DNA from: Vibrio diabolicus
GTDB lineage: Bacteria; Pseudomonadota; Gammaproteobacteria; Enterobacterales; Vibrionaceae
Length of the DNA: 64,000 nt
Assembly: GCA_001048675.1 (NCBI GenBank)
Contig: CCKK01000002.1
Location: forward strand, 496,001-560,000
Reading direction: 5' to 3'
Within the stretch, counting starts at the first letter, position 1; the number at the start of each line of letters is the position of its first letter. Below the pieces are notes generated by a model that had not been told where the DNA came from, searched no databases, and saw nothing but the letters and a program-made list of their open reading frames with translations. Positions 36,640 to 46,832 of this stretch are shown here, piece after piece. Position numbers and translations under genes: made by a program.

Positions 36640-37359
36640 ATGAAAAAGTTAATTGTTATTACAGGCGCTAGTTCAGGCATTGGTGAAGCGATTGCACGTC
36701 ATTTCAGCGAACAGGGCCATGCTCTTCTTTTGTTAGCAAGACGTGTAGAACGTTTAGAAGCATTAAACTTACCAAATACGCTTTGTGAAAAGGTAGATGT
36801 GACCGATAAAGCTTCTTTTGAAGCGGCAATTGAGAAAGCTGAAGCGTTGTATGGTCCGGTAGATGCACTTGTAAATAACGCAGGCGTTATGCTTCTAGGC
36901 CAGATAGATACTCAGGACGCATCGGAGTGGAAGCGCATGTTTGATGTGAACGTACTTGGCTTGCTAAATGGCATGCAGTCCGTTTTAGCACCGATGAAAG
37001 CGCGTAACAGTGGTACGATCATTAATATCAGCTCTATTGCGGGCAAGAAAACATTTCCTGATCATGCCGCTTACTGTGGTACCAAATTTGCGGTTCATGC
37101 GATTTCTGAAAACGTACGTGAAGAAGTCGCATCATCGAATGTTCGTGTTACGACTATTGCACCTGGCGCAGTGGAAACTGAATTACTTTCACATACTACG
37201 TCTCAAGATATTAAAGATGGCTATGATGCTTGGAAAGAGGATATGGGGGGCGTGTTGGCAGCCGACGATATTGCACGAGCAGTGCTGTTTGCTTATCAGC
37301 AACCGCAAGGTGTATGTGTTCGCGAAATTGCTTTGGCACCGACAAAACAGCAACCTTAA
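36640..37359 (+). CDS. short-chain dehydrogenase/reductase (YdfG-like)
   Basis: A 239-residue classical SDR: the cofactor motif TGASSGIG at 8-15, NNAG near 87-90, the catalytic Ser in INISSIAG and the YCGTK (Y-x-x-x-K) motif at about 148-152. Similarity in pattern is to the YdfG/serine-3-dehydrogenase group that reduces short hydroxy acids or aldehydes with NADP(H); the arginine after the first strand (LLARRVERL) fits NADP. The ribosome site AAGGATTC is poor to moderate. It is divergently placed from the LysR gene and is probably controlled by it. Confidence 0.92.
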   Translation: MKKLIVITGASSGIGEAIARHFSEQGHALLLLARRVERLEALNLPNTLCEKVDVTDKASFEAAIEKAEALYGPVDALVNNAGVMLLGQIDTQDASEWKRMFDVNVLGLLNGMQSVLAPMKARNSGTIINISSIAGKKTFPDHAAYCGTKFAVHAISENVREEVASSNVRVTTIAPGAVETELLSHTTSQDIKDGYDAWKEDMGGVLAADDIARAVLFAYQQPQGVCVREIALAPTKQQP

Positions 37360-37755
37360 CATTAATTTACAGCGACTTCTGGATCATTAGGGCTGTGAAT
37401 ATTTGCACACCGATTCGTGATTGATATGGCATCTTTCAACTAAGTCGTATGAAAATTTAGGTTACCCATTTAAGTCCGTAGCCTAAGTGTGTTATTGCTT
37501 ATACCCAAGTTACTCAAGGTGAGAAAAAACTTTGAGTAATTTGGGTTTTTATTTGGTCTCAATTTTTAGTATGTAGCTCTATTGGGGTCAGCGGGCCACA
37601 GTCGTAAAGAAAAGGAGAAGGTGACGTAAAGCAAAATGAAGCAATATCCATAGCTTAATGAGAATTGATTTCATCAACGTCACAAGCCGTTACAATTATC
37701 CGTTAGGTATTATACTTTGTGGGTGGTTAATATTTAACCAAACAAGGAGGTGTGT
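37360..37755. other. intergenic region between SDR and universal-stress genes
   Basis: About 396 bases without a credible gene. The middle holds the hairpin listed separately (37503-37550). The last 100 bases are expected to carry the promoter of the universal-stress gene, whose strong ribosome site AAGGAGG is at 37744-37750. No operator was recognised. Confidence 0.5.
37503..37550 (+). terminator. long-stem terminator hairpin
   Basis: ACCCAAGTTACTCAA (37503-37517) pairs with TTGAGTAATTTGGGT (37532-37546) with one G-U pair, loop of 14 bases, followed by TTTTTAT. It lies 140 bases after the SDR stop and probably ends that transcript. Confidence 0.7.
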
Positions 37756-38691
37756 ATGAAACGATTCGCGAACATACTTTTTGCAACACAAGGATTGCCT
37801 GGTCATAGTGAGGCGCTCGAACAAGCGATGAGGATCGCATCCAGCAACAAAGTACCTGTTTCAGGGCTAATTGCGTGCCCCGATTTCCCCGCGGATATGC
37901 TCCAGTATCAGCAAAGTTATGAGCAATCGCTACAAGACTCCCTCAAACAAAGCATTCAGGAATACAGACAGAAGCTCGATCTTTCTGAAGATGATCTGGC
38001 ATTTCCTCTTACTGTGAAAAGCAGTGAAAAACCCGCTGTCTGTATCATTAAAGAAGCATTAGCTGACAACAAAGATCTCATAATCAAAGAAGCTGAACCA
38101 CTCGGTGAAGGCGCTGAAGGCTTCAAAGCCATTGATATGACACTGTTACGCAAATGTCCTTGTCCATTATGGTTACACCGACCGATTGATAAGCCGAGAG
38201 ACAAACGCCGTGTGGCTGTTGCTATAGATCCGTTAACGGCGAGCGATGAACAGCACTCATTAGCGGTGCGTTTACTTGAATTATCTCGTTCAATAGCCGA
38301 CACCTGTGACAGTCGTTTACATGTGATTTCTTGCTGGGAATATTACTTAGAGAACTACCTACATGACAATGCTTGGATTCAAGTCGACGATGCTGAGTTG
38401 AAACATGAAATCGACAAAGCAAAAGCCGATCATAAACAAGCTCTACAACAACTGCTGGAAGAGTCGGGGATTACGGGTGAAATTGTGATTCATCATTTAC
38501 ACGGAAAGCCTGATGAAAAAATCCCGGATTACGTAGAAAGCATAGAAGTGGACGTTCTAGTCATGGGTACCTTAGCGAGAACTGGGATATCTGGCTACGT
38601 CATTGGTAATACGGCTGAAAACATTTTGCAATCTATAAACTGTAGCTTGGTCGCTCTTAAGCCCGATGGTTTTGTATCGCCGATTCAGTAA
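37756..38691 (+). CDS. tandem universal stress protein (UspE-like)
   Basis: A 311-residue protein of two Usp domains. The ATG at 37756 follows AAGGAGG by 5 bases. Domain 1 (about 1-145) opens FANILFATQGLPGHSEALEQAM and lacks a clear ATP-binding glycine motif. Domain 2 (about 150-305) has RRVAVAIDPLTASDEQHSLAVRLLELS and ends with VDVLVMGTLARTGISGYVIGNTAENIL, the G-x2-R/T-x-G-x9-G(S/T) type nucleotide site. UspE-like proteins assist stress survival, motility and adhesion. It is followed by a small zinc-ribbon gene and then the Mrp antiporter operon; a common stress or alkaline/salt response is inference. Confidence 0.9.
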   Translation: MKRFANILFATQGLPGHSEALEQAMRIASSNKVPVSGLIACPDFPADMLQYQQSYEQSLQDSLKQSIQEYRQKLDLSEDDLAFPLTVKSSEKPAVCIIKEALADNKDLIIKEAEPLGEGAEGFKAIDMTLLRKCPCPLWLHRPIDKPRDKRRVAVAIDPLTASDEQHSLAVRLLELSRSIADTCDSRLHVISCWEYYLENYLHDNAWIQVDDAELKHEIDKAKADHKQALQQLLEESGITGEIVIHHLHGKPDEKIPDYVESIEVDVLVMGTLARTGISGYVIGNTAENILQSINCSLVALKPDGFVSPIQ

Positions 38692-38801
38692 TTGGTGTGT
38701 AACAAACCTGGGTTTAAGTGGTTGTTTTAGGTAAAGGAGGGAGACGGAGTTCTAGAACATGGAATTATCAGTGTATCAATAAGTTATCAGAGGAGAGTGA
38801 C

Positions 38802-38993
38802 ATGAAAAACCTATGCCCGAAATGCCACACAGAAATGATAGAACGTTCGAACGTTTATGTTTGTCCGAGAAATGATATCGGTGACTGCACCTACGATGCG
38901 TTCGAGTTAACTGATGACGATAATCCATACACATTCAGTCGAGAACACGTAAGTAGTGATCTACGTTCTTACACCGTAGCGGACAGCAAGTAG
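38802..38993 (+). CDS. small zinc-ribbon protein
   Basis: A 63-residue protein started at the ATG with AGGAG 6 bases ahead. The same frame is open 84 bases further upstream, but without family likeness. It has CPKC at 5-8 and a second cysteine pair in VCPRNDIGDC at about 21-30, a zinc-ribbon layout, followed by an acidic tail (TDDDN). The function is unknown. It lies 110 bases after the universal-stress gene. Confidence 0.75.
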   Translation: MKNLCPKCHTEMIERSNVYVCPRNDIGDCTYDAFELTDDDNPYTFSREHVSSDLRSYTVADSK

Positions 38994-39159
38994 CTGTTTG
39001 TATTAACGTTCCTTTAAGTAGCATTCAGTGATCGCTGTTTGCTACTTATCCCTTGGTTTTATGATCTTTTTTGAAATACTTGGGCTAAAACAATCAAGTG
39101 GAGCTTTTTATCTTTGCGCCAAATAGGGCGAACTTTCTTATAAAAATGAATGGGCTGCG

Positions 39160-41830
39160 ATGTTGAATAGCATAACGGGTAAAGAAAACCTGCCGAAAAA
39201 TCCCGATAATCAGTTGGTCTTACTGATTTTCCCTGTGCTGCCAATTTTAATCTTCTCTTTTCTTTTTTACATCTACACACCCGCAGGCGTAAGCTGGAAT
39301 GCGGAATGGATACCTGGCCTCGATATTAACTTCAGCTTTAGGTTAGATGGTCTGTCATTCCTTTTTGCCGGGCTGATCAGCGGGATTGGCGCACTGATCC
39401 AAATATACGCTTTGGCTTACTTACGAGAGAGTGATAGCCGATTTTCCTTTCATTTATACCTAACTCTATTCATGCTTGCCATGCTAGGGATTGTGATGAG
39501 CGATAACATCCTATTGTTGTTCGTTTTCTGGGAACTCACCACCATCACTTCTTACTTACTGATTGGTTTTAATCACGAAAACAAAACGTCACGAAAAAAT
39601 GCACTGCAGTCGTTGATCGTTACAGGTGCTGGTGGATTAGCGTTGTTAGCTGGTCTTATCTTGTTGGGAGCGATGGCAGGGAGTTATGAGTTACATACGA
39701 TCATCGCTCAGGCGGACACGATTGCGCAGCACGAATGGTTTATGCCATCTCTAGTGCTCATACTACTTGGTGCATTTACTAAATCTGCGCAGTTCCCGTT
39801 TCATTTTTGGCTACCTAACGCGATGGCAGCGCCCACTCCAGTCAGTGCGTATTTACACTCGGCAACAATGGTAAAGGCGGGCATTTACTTGTTAGCGCGT
39901 TTATCGCCAGTTTATGCTCATAGCGAGGTTTGGTTTTATGCCCTAGTGATCACAGGGAGTATCACCGCCGTTTGGTGCACGTTTGTCGCATTAAAACAAA
40001 CTGACTTGAAGCTGATGCTAGCCTACAGCACGAATGTTGCTTTGGGTAAATTAACATTATTACTAGGTATGGGCACAGATTTGGCCGTGAGTGCAGTATT
40101 GATGTTTATTCTCGCTCACTCTTTCTATAAAGCAGCGCTGTTTATGGTGGTGGGCAATATCGACAAAGCGACAGGAACACGAGATATTGATCAACTGTAC
40201 GGCTTGAAGTCAGTGCTCGTCATCAGCATGGTTGCGGGGAGTTTGGCTGCATTGTCTAAAGCGGGATTCCCGCCGTTGTTAGGCTTTTTGAGCAAAGAAT
40301 ACATGTACAAATCCGCAGTAGAGCTAAATAACTGGATCGCCTTTGTACTTTTAATGGTCAATATATTGATGGTTGCGCTAACCATTATGCTTATTGCGAG
40401 ACCATTCTTTGCTCGCCGTGATCTCGTGCCAATTGAAACGAAGTCAGTTGAGAACAAAAAAAGCCATGTGGATCTCGCCTTTGCTCCTGGCACTTGGCAG
40501 TCTCATCGTTCCGTTAGTCGGTTTAAATTGGTTAGATCACCACATCATCTTTCCTGGCTCTGCTGACATTCTGCCTGCAGCCGATATTAAAGCGACATCA
40601 TTATGGCATGGTGTGAATGTACCGCTGGTCCTAAGCGTTATCACGCTAGTATTGGGGTATGTGGTGTACCGTGTTTATCCTACTGTGTCTGCATTTTTTC
40701 AGCGGTTACATCTATTCGTCCCCAAAGCAGAGAATGTTTTTGAACGACTATTAGATGACATGATGACACTGGCGAAGTGGCAAACGGCGCTGTTGCAGCA
40801 AAAGAAGTTGAGTCGTTATGTCCTGCTATTTTTCGCGGTACTCGCCGTCGCTTTACTTGGTCAGGTAGCATTTATTCCTCTGCCTTTGTTTGAACAGCTT
40901 TCAAACGTGGCTTTCTATGAGATTGGCATTGCCTTATTGTTGATTGGTGCAGCGATCGTATGTACGTTGTCTCACTCAAGGCTTCTTGCGATTTCTGCGC
41001 TAGGTATGATTGGTTTTATGACCACGCTTGTTTTTATGATCTACAGTGCTCCGGACGTCGCGAAGACTTTACTGTTAGTGGAAACATTAATGGTGGTCTT
41101 TTTAGCATTGTTAATGCGTCATATGCCGCGTTTAACCACCGTGCCCAAGCATTCAATAAAACGCAAATTGGCGAATGTTTGTATAGCGGGCGTGATAGGT
41201 GTTTCGATTACTTTCCTCTTGTTAGGAATCACGTCCCAGCCGATGGATTCATCGGTGTCGGAATTCTTTGCGGAAAATAGTGTCCCAGGCGGGCATGGGC
41301 GCAATATTGTCAACGTCATTCTCGTCGACTTTCGTGCGTTCGATACATTGGGAGAGGTTGTCGTCGTTGTCATTGCTGGGATTGCAGCAGTGAGCTTGCT
41401 TAAGACAAGAGCGAAAAAGCAAAACCGTATTCAATCATTAATTTTTGCAACCACGGCACATATCGTCGCGGCGCTCATGCTCGTGTTCTCAGTGTATCTG
41501 TTATTACGTGGTCATAACGAACCGGGTGGTGGCTTCATTGGTGCATTGATTGCCGTTATTGGCTTATCGCTTCTCATGTTCGCGGAATCACCGAAATACG
41601 TTCGTTCTAGATTGTATTTCAAGCCGTTTTTCATTGCGTTATCTGGCATCGCATTGAGCTTAATATCTGGTGCTTTGAGCTTTGCGTTTGATAAACCGTT
41701 TTTAACCGGGTTGTGGTGGAAAGATGTGATACCACTGGGTACGCCGTTGGTTTTTGATGTTGGTGTTTATCTTGCCGTTATAGGTGGCGTGATGGGGATG
41801 CTGCTTCGTATTAATGAGGAACTAGAGTGA
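39160..41830 (+). pseudogene. mrpA: Mrp Na+/H+ antiporter subunit A' (MrpA-MrpB fusion), one frameshift
   Basis: MrpA is the NuoL-like large subunit of the multisubunit Na+(K+)/H+ antiporter in the inner membrane. The first frame (to 40566) carries the proton-pumping core (FVFWELTTITSYLLIGFNHE, KSAQFPFHFWLPNAMAAPTPVSAYLHSATMVKAG in pieces). The next frame carries the rest and a C-terminal MrpB-like domain ([17 protein letters not shown]). The joint is the A7 run at 40456-40462. With A6 the product is 889 residues and reads [17 protein letters not shown]. Fusion of A with B is normal for group-2 Mrp operons (mrpA'CDEFG) as in V. cholerae. The break is probably a homopolymer error. It is coupled to mrpC by a TGATG overlap. 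Confidence 0.9.
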
Positions 41831-42183
41831 TGGAAATAGTCTGGAGTGTTGTCGTTGGAGTATTTGTCGCCGCAGGCGTTTACTTAATGCTGGAAAAGCA
41901 TATCTTGCGTCTTTTGTTCGGTATCATGTTACTCAGTAGTGCGGTTAACCTTGCTATTTTTACCGCGGGAAGGCTGACTCCTGGAGAGCCGCCACTGATT
42001 GGCGATAATGCGCTTTTACCACCCGACGGATCGGCAAATCCTCTACCTCAAGCGCTGATTTTAACTGCGATAGTCATCGGTTTTGGGCTACTTGTTTTTG
42101 CTTTAATGTTGTTCTATCGAGCTTATAAAGATTCTGGAACCGCAGACGTCGATGAAATGCAACGTTCTGAGGAGGGTCAATGA
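41830..42183 (+). CDS. mrpC: Mrp antiporter subunit C (NuoK-like)
   Basis: A 117-residue, three-helix membrane protein of the NuoK/MrpC family. ATG at 41830 overlaps the mrpA' stop. Family marks are VYLMLEKHILRLLFGIMLLSSAVNLAIFTAG and ALILTAIVIGFGLLVFALML, with PLPQALILTAIVI the conserved end. The last bases overlap mrpD by ATGA. It is part of the Na+/H+ antiporter complex needed for salt and alkaline tolerance. Confidence 0.95.
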   Translation: MEIVWSVVVGVFVAAGVYLMLEKHILRLLFGIMLLSSAVNLAIFTAGRLTPGEPPLIGDNALLPPDGSANPLPQALILTAIVIGFGLLVFALMLFYRAYKDSGTADVDEMQRSEEGQ

Positions 42184-43676
42184 GTTCGATTTTGCTGACG
42201 TTACCTGTTGTTCTTTCATTGAGTACGGCGCTGACCATTTTCTTTGTACGTCGCTCAACAAAAAGTGCTGAGTGGTTAAGTGGCGCGAGTGCGATTTTGA
42301 ACCTTGTTGTCGCAGGCCTTCTCACAGAAAACATCATAAGTAATGGTATTCAAGCCGTTGCTTTTGGCCAGTGGCAAGCACCGTTTGGTATCGTCTTTGT
42401 CGCAGATTACTTCAGCGTTGCCATGGTGATGATTACGGCAGTGATTGGTGCGATATGTGTTTTCTATGCCATGGCGGACCTTCACCGAAAACCTTCCTAT
42501 AGCAATTACCATGCGTTGACGCACGTGTTGCTTGCTGGTGTTTATGGTGCGTTCCTCACCGGAGATATTTTTAATCTGTATGTTTGGTTCGAGGTCATGC
42601 TCATCGCGTCATTTGGTTTAATGGTATTAGATGCAACGAAAACTCAAATTGATGGGGCAGTGAAGTATGTGATGTTGAACCTGATTTCGACGCTAGTGTT
42701 CTTACTTGCCATTGGTTTGTTGTATGGCGCAACGGGCACCTTGAACTTGGCAGACCTCTATACCAAAGCGGGAGAGAGCGAACTGAGCATCAACATGATG
42801 TTGTCCGCCTTGTTTTTGTTTGCCTTTTCTATCAAAGCGGCACTATTTCCTTTATTTGCTTGGTTGCCAGCTTCTTATCACACCTTACCAAGTGGTGTGG
42901 TTGCGCTGTTTGCTGCGTTGCTTACTAAAGTCGGCGTATACGCGTTAATACGAGTCTTCACATTAGTATTTCCGCTCGCCGAGAGTGGTTGGCAGCCGAC
43001 GTTGATTTGGATTGCTGGCCTCACCATGTTAACTGGCGTTTTGGGGGCGGCAAGTCAATTCGACATTAAGAAAATTCTTTCTTTTCACATTATTAGCCAA
43101 ATAGGTTACATGATAATGGGATTAGCGATTTACACTCCTTCAGCTTTGGCTGGCGCTATTTTCTACATTGTTCATCACATCATTGTAAAAGCGAATTTGT
43201 TCTTAATCGGTGGCTTTATTGAGCGCAAATATGGCTCTAGTCAACTTGAACATTTGGGCGGGGTATATAAAGCAATGCCTTGGTTAGCGTTCTTGTTTCT
43301 TGTCCCTGCGTTTTCTCTGGCAGGATTTCCGCCGCTCTCTGGTTTCTGGGGCAAATTTTTGGTGATCAAATCGAGTTTACAGGCTGAATATTACTGGTTA
43401 GCCGGTACCGCGCTGTTGGTGGGGCTGCTTACCGTCTACTCGATGACGAAAATTTGGAGTGAGGCATTCTGGAAAAAGCCGGTTAGGGAGAAAACAGAAC
43501 AGACTCTGCAAGTCAAAGTACATTGGTTGTATTGCGTTCCAATTGCCGTATTGACCATGTTCACGTTGATCATAGGCTTAGTGGCGGAGCCTTTTTATCA
43601 GTTTTCTGTTCAAGCCGCTGAACAACTGTTAAATCCAAATGAATACATTCGAGCGGTATTGGGAGGAAATCCATGA
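42180..43676 (+). CDS. mrpD: Mrp antiporter subunit D (NuoM/N-like)
   Basis: A 498-residue NuoN/NuoM-like proton-translocating subunit with about 14 helices. Seen are LYVWFEVMLIASFGLMVL (the conserved intramembrane glutamate of helix 5), FSIKAALFPLFAWLPASYHTLPSG (the lysine of helix 7), and FHIISQIGYMIMGL and VHHIIVKANLFLIGGF. It overlaps mrpC and mrpE by four bases each, so the operon is tightly coupled. Intact, unlike mrpA'. Confidence 0.96.
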   Translation: MSSILLTLPVVLSLSTALTIFFVRRSTKSAEWLSGASAILNLVVAGLLTENIISNGIQAVAFGQWQAPFGIVFVADYFSVAMVMITAVIGAICVFYAMADLHRKPSYSNYHALTHVLLAGVYGAFLTGDIFNLYVWFEVMLIASFGLMVLDATKTQIDGAVKYVMLNLISTLVFLLAIGLLYGATGTLNLADLYTKAGESELSINMMLSALFLFAFSIKAALFPLFAWLPASYHTLPSGVVALFAALLTKVGVYALIRVFTLVFPLAESGWQPTLIWIAGLTMLTGVLGAASQFDIKKILSFHIISQIGYMIMGLAIYTPSALAGAIFYIVHHIIVKANLFLIGGFIERKYGSSQLEHLGGVYKAMPWLAFLFLVPAFSLAGFPPLSGFWGKFLVIKSSLQAEYYWLAGTALLVGLLTVYSMTKIWSEAFWKKPVREKTEQTLQVKVHWLYCVPIAVLTMFTLIIGLVAEPFYQFSVQAAEQLLNPNEYIRAVLGGNP

Positions 43677-44149
43677 TCTATCTATTCCTCAATCTTTTCT
43701 TAGCATTAGCATGGATGATGTTAAACGGAAGTTATTCGAGTTTGAATTTTATTGTCGGGTTTACGGTCGGTTTTTTTGCCTTACGGTTGAGCCAACCATT
43801 TGGATTAAAAACCAGCTACTTTCGACGTTTTGCGTCGGCATTAAAGTTACTGGTGTACTTCGCTTATGAAATGATCATATCGGTTGCAAGAGTCGTGTGG
43901 GATGTCGTGACGCCAACGCATTTGAGCCAGCCAGATATCGTCTATGTCCCTTTGGACGTCGATTCCGACCTTGAAATCACCTTACTTGCGAATATGGTTT
44001 CGTTAACCCCGGGCACACTCAGTTTGGACGTTACGCCTGATAAAAAGCATCTTATCGTTCATGCCATGTTTGCACCTGAGCATGAAGCAGTTATCCGTGG
44101 AATTAAAAACGGATTAGAGCATCGAATTTTGGAGGTGACGCGTGGATAG
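43673..44149 (+). CDS. mrpE: Mrp antiporter subunit E
   Basis: A 158-residue MrpE protein: two N-terminal helices (LFLNLFLALAWMMLNG, NFIVGFTVGFFALRL) and the cytoplasmic domain with LLANMVSLTPGTLSLDVTPDKKHLIVHAM, the family's best mark. It overlaps mrpD by four bases and mrpF by eight bases. Confidence 0.95.
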   Translation: MIYLFLNLFLALAWMMLNGSYSSLNFIVGFTVGFFALRLSQPFGLKTSYFRRFASALKLLVYFAYEMIISVARVVWDVVTPTHLSQPDIVYVPLDVDSDLEITLLANMVSLTPGTLSLDVTPDKKHLIVHAMFAPEHEAVIRGIKNGLEHRILEVTRG

Positions 44150-44420
44150 TTGGCTGCAAATAAGTGTCACTTTTGCCTATGCAGGGCTATTACTCAGTTT
44201 TGTTATGGCTTTCTTCCGTTTAATTTTAGGACCAACGCTGGCTGACCGAGTTGTGGCGTTAGATTTGATTTCATTTATTACCATCGGCTTTATTACGGTT
44301 TACACCTTAGACAGTGGTGAGGATGCCTTGTTAGATATCGCCATTACATTAGGTTTGGTCGCATTTCTTGGCACAATCGCATTTGCACGTTTGATCGTTA
44401 AAAGGAAGGAGAAAGAATAA
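44142..44420 (+). CDS. mrpF: Mrp antiporter subunit F
   Basis: A 92-residue three-helix subunit. The start is GTG at 44142, with GGAGG 6 bases ahead. Family marks are FRLILGPTLADRVVALDLISF and ALLDIAITLGLVAFLGTIAFA, with the conserved acidic residues in helix regions (DRV, DIA). It ends on the first base of mrpG. Confidence 0.95.
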   Translation: MDSWLQISVTFAYAGLLLSFVMAFFRLILGPTLADRVVALDLISFITIGFITVYTLDSGEDALLDIAITLGLVAFLGTIAFARLIVKRKEKE

Positions 44421-44713
44421 TGGATGTGTTGATTGGGCTGTTTTTATGTTTAGGGACGTTATTGATCCTAAGCGCTAGTTTAGGTGTGTTGCGGTTGCCA
44501 GATCTATATACCCGAATGCATGCCGCAACCAAAGCCGGTACCGTCGGAGTTAGTTGCTTACTACTAGCGGTTGCCTTCTCACTCCCTGAAGTCACCGTGA
44601 TCTCCCGAGTTATCGGTACGATGTTGTTTATCGTTCTCACGGCACCAGTCGCCTCCCACCTGCTCGGCAGAGCAATGCGAGAGGTCGGATATAAGATTTG
44701 GCGCAATGATTAA
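44420..44713 (+). CDS. mrpG: Mrp antiporter subunit G
   Basis: A 97-residue three-helix subunit closing the operon: LILSASLGVLRLPDLYTRMHAATKAGTVG (read in pieces) is the MrpG signature. It starts on the stop of mrpF. No strong terminator is seen in the 29 bases before the convergent acetoacetyl-CoA synthetase gene. Confidence 0.95.
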   Translation: MDVLIGLFLCLGTLLILSASLGVLRLPDLYTRMHAATKAGTVGVSCLLLAVAFSLPEVTVISRVIGTMLFIVLTAPVASHLLGRAMREVGYKIWRND

Positions 44714-44742
44714 GTTTTTTCTTGTTTAACCAATTGTCACTA

Positions 44743-46746
44743 TTAATTAAGCTGACTAATTTCTTCCAGCACTTCTGGGTTAGCAATAGCACCAATGTTT
44801 TTTACAGCTTGTCCGTTAACCAATTGTTTCACTGCTAGTTCAACCAGTTTGCCTGAGCGCGTTTTAGGAATATCACTGATAGCAAAAATTTGGCGTGGCA
44901 CATGGCGTGGTGAACATTTTGTTTTTAGTGTTTGGCGAATTGAATCGGTGAGTTGTTGGGTTAACTCGACCTCGTGAGCGAGTTTTACTAGTAACCAGAT
45001 TTCTTCAGACTGCTGGTTTAACTTGCCGACGGCGATGGAATCTTCGACCTCGGGTAACGCGTTCACTTGCTGATAGATCTCAGCGGTGCCGATTCGTACG
45101 CCGCCTGGATTCAATGTCGCATCGCTACGGCCATAAAAAATAAAGCCGCCATGTTCGGTTTGCATCACATCGTCGCCGTGGTGCCAGATATCAGTAAACT
45201 TGCCCCAATAAGCGTTGTGATAGCGTTCGCCGTCGTCGTGCCAAAAGCCGATAGGGAAGTTAGGTAGCGAGTTATTGCAAGTCAGTTCGCCGCGTTGCTG
45301 TGTAATGGTTTTTCCCTCGTCGTCCAAAATACGCACGTCGATTCCAAGCCCTGCACCTTGGCATTCGCCTTTGTAAACTGGTGAGATAGGGTTTCCAAGT
45401 ACAAAGCACCCGCAAATATCCGTGCCGCCAGCGATAGAAGCGAGATGCAAGTCCTGCTTGATGTGCTGATAGACATAATTAAATTGTTCTGGGTAAAGCA
45501 CCGAACCAGTTGAGCACAGAGTTTTGAGTGACTTCAGGTCATGTTCTAGTTTTGGAGAGCAGTTCGCATGCTCCAGTGCCTCTAAGTATTTCGCTGAAGT
45601 ACCAAACAACGACACGCTATGTTCGTCCACTAATCGCCATAAGACCGAGTGATCAGGGTAAACCGGACTACCGTCGTAAATCACTAAGGTTGCTCCACTC
45701 GCAAGTGCTGAAACATGCCAGTTCCACATCATCCAGCCACATGTTGTGTAGTAGAAAACCTTGTCTTGCGATTTGATGTCGCAATGCAGTTGATGTTCTT
45801 TGAGGTGATTGAGCAAGGTACCGCCCACGGAATGGACAATACACTTAGGTTGACCTGTTGTACCAGAAGAATACAAAACGAATAACGGGTCATTAAACAG
45901 TGTTGGTTGATATTGAATTGATTGTGGAGAAAAGTGGTGAGTAATATCGGACCAATACACAAAGTCAGAAGTGCAAGCACTCTTAGCGTTTTGTATATAT
46001 TCGATTTGGCATACGCTAATAGTGGCGTATTCGGAGACACTGCTTAGCTTACTACTAAGAGTCGTGTTTTTGTCCGTCATATCGAAAGCTTTGCCTCCGA
46101 ACTGGTAGCCATCACAGCAAAAAAGAACTTTCGGCTTGACCTGGCCAAAACGCTCTACGACGCTATCGATACCAAAATCAGGCGAGGTTGAAGTCCAAAT
46201 GGCACCAAGACTGGTGGTGGCCAGCATGGCAATAACGGTTTCAGGAAGGTAGGGCAAATAACCCGCAACGACATCGCCTTTGCCAACACCACAATTGAGT
46301 AGCCATTGCTGAACGACAGACACTTGTTCGAGCAACTGTGTACCAGTGAGCTGCTTGTGTTCACCGCTTTCATTAGTAAAAACGATAAACTCACGCTCAG
46401 GTGTTTGTTCGGCCTGAGAGAGGAGATTTTCTGCGTAGTTAAGCGTGGCGTCAGCAAACCATACTGTGTCCCTATTGACATGGCTCTGAGTAGAATCTGT
46501 CTGTGTCCACTTGGGAGCATCAAGGCTTTTGACTTGCGAGCCAATATTTCCAATGACGTTACAGAAATGCCAGGTATGTCGCCAAAATTCGTCATTGTGG
46601 TTAATGGACCACTGGTGTAGAGACGTGTAATTATTGATTACGGCACCTTCGGCTTTGTCTTTATTAACTTTTTCGATGAACCGTAATAAGTTGCTATTGC
46701 TGACGCGCTCAGCAGATGGTGACCAAATAGGTGCAGAATTTGGCAT
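44743..46746 (-). CDS. aacS: acetoacetyl-CoA synthetase (acetoacetate-CoA ligase)
   Basis: The enzyme activates acetoacetate with ATP and CoA in the cytoplasm. From the ATG at 46746, with AGAGGG at 6 bases, it has 667 residues; an in-frame start 14 codons upstream lacks a ribosome site. Family marks: WFADATLNYAENLL near the start, the AMP motif LYSSGTTGQPKCIVHSVGG, TTCGWMMWNWHVSAL, STGSVLYPEQFNYVY, and IPKTRSGKLVELAVKQ with the acylatable lysine near the end. It lies downstream of etfBA, but a hairpin separates them. It would let acetoacetate from leucine or ketone degradation enter central metabolism, consistent with the ETF genes next to it. Confidence 0.95.
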   Translation of the reverse strand: MPNSAPIWSPSAERVSNSNLLRFIEKVNKDKAEGAVINNYTSLHQWSINHNDEFWRHTWHFCNVIGNIGSQVKSLDAPKWTQTDSTQSHVNRDTVWFADATLNYAENLLSQAEQTPEREFIVFTNESGEHKQLTGTQLLEQVSVVQQWLLNCGVGKGDVVAGYLPYLPETVIAMLATTSLGAIWTSTSPDFGIDSVVERFGQVKPKVLFCCDGYQFGGKAFDMTDKNTTLSSKLSSVSEYATISVCQIEYIQNAKSACTSDFVYWSDITHHFSPQSIQYQPTLFNDPLFVLYSSGTTGQPKCIVHSVGGTLLNHLKEHQLHCDIKSQDKVFYYTTCGWMMWNWHVSALASGATLVIYDGSPVYPDHSVLWRLVDEHSVSLFGTSAKYLEALEHANCSPKLEHDLKSLKTLCSTGSVLYPEQFNYVYQHIKQDLHLASIAGGTDICGCFVLGNPISPVYKGECQGAGLGIDVRILDDEGKTITQQRGELTCNNSLPNFPIGFWHDDGERYHNAYWGKFTDIWHHGDDVMQTEHGGFIFYGRSDATLNPGGVRIGTAEIYQQVNALPEVEDSIAVGKLNQQSEEIWLLVKLAHEVELTQQLTDSIRQTLKTKCSPRHVPRQIFAISDIPKTRSGKLVELAVKQLVNGQAVKNIGAIANPEVLEEISQLN

Positions 46747-46790
46747 AGGTCCCTCTAATTTCAATTCTTTTGAATATGACCAAAACAAAA

Positions 46791-46823
46791 TAAAGGGGCG
46801 AACATAGCAGTGTTCGCCCTTTA
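46791..46823 (-). terminator. terminator after etfA (minus strand)
   Basis: On the minus strand TAAAGGGCGAACA pairs with TGTTCGCCCCTTTA (one bulged base), loop CTGCTA, followed by TTTTGTTTTGG. It should end most etfBA transcripts before aacS. Confidence 0.8.
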
Positions 46824-46832
46824 TCTGATTGT

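Noticed and set aside
38731..38782. Small gene behind the strong ribosome-like AAAGGAGGG
   Set aside because: The only ATG at fair distance (38759) gives seven codons, and the stretch has no further signal. The zinc-ribbon gene has its own AGGAG.
39015..39048. Terminator formed by TAAGTAGCA and TGCTACTTA after the zinc-ribbon gene
   Set aside because: The 9-bp stem is perfect, but the loop is 16 bases and no T-run follows, so the support is too weak to list.
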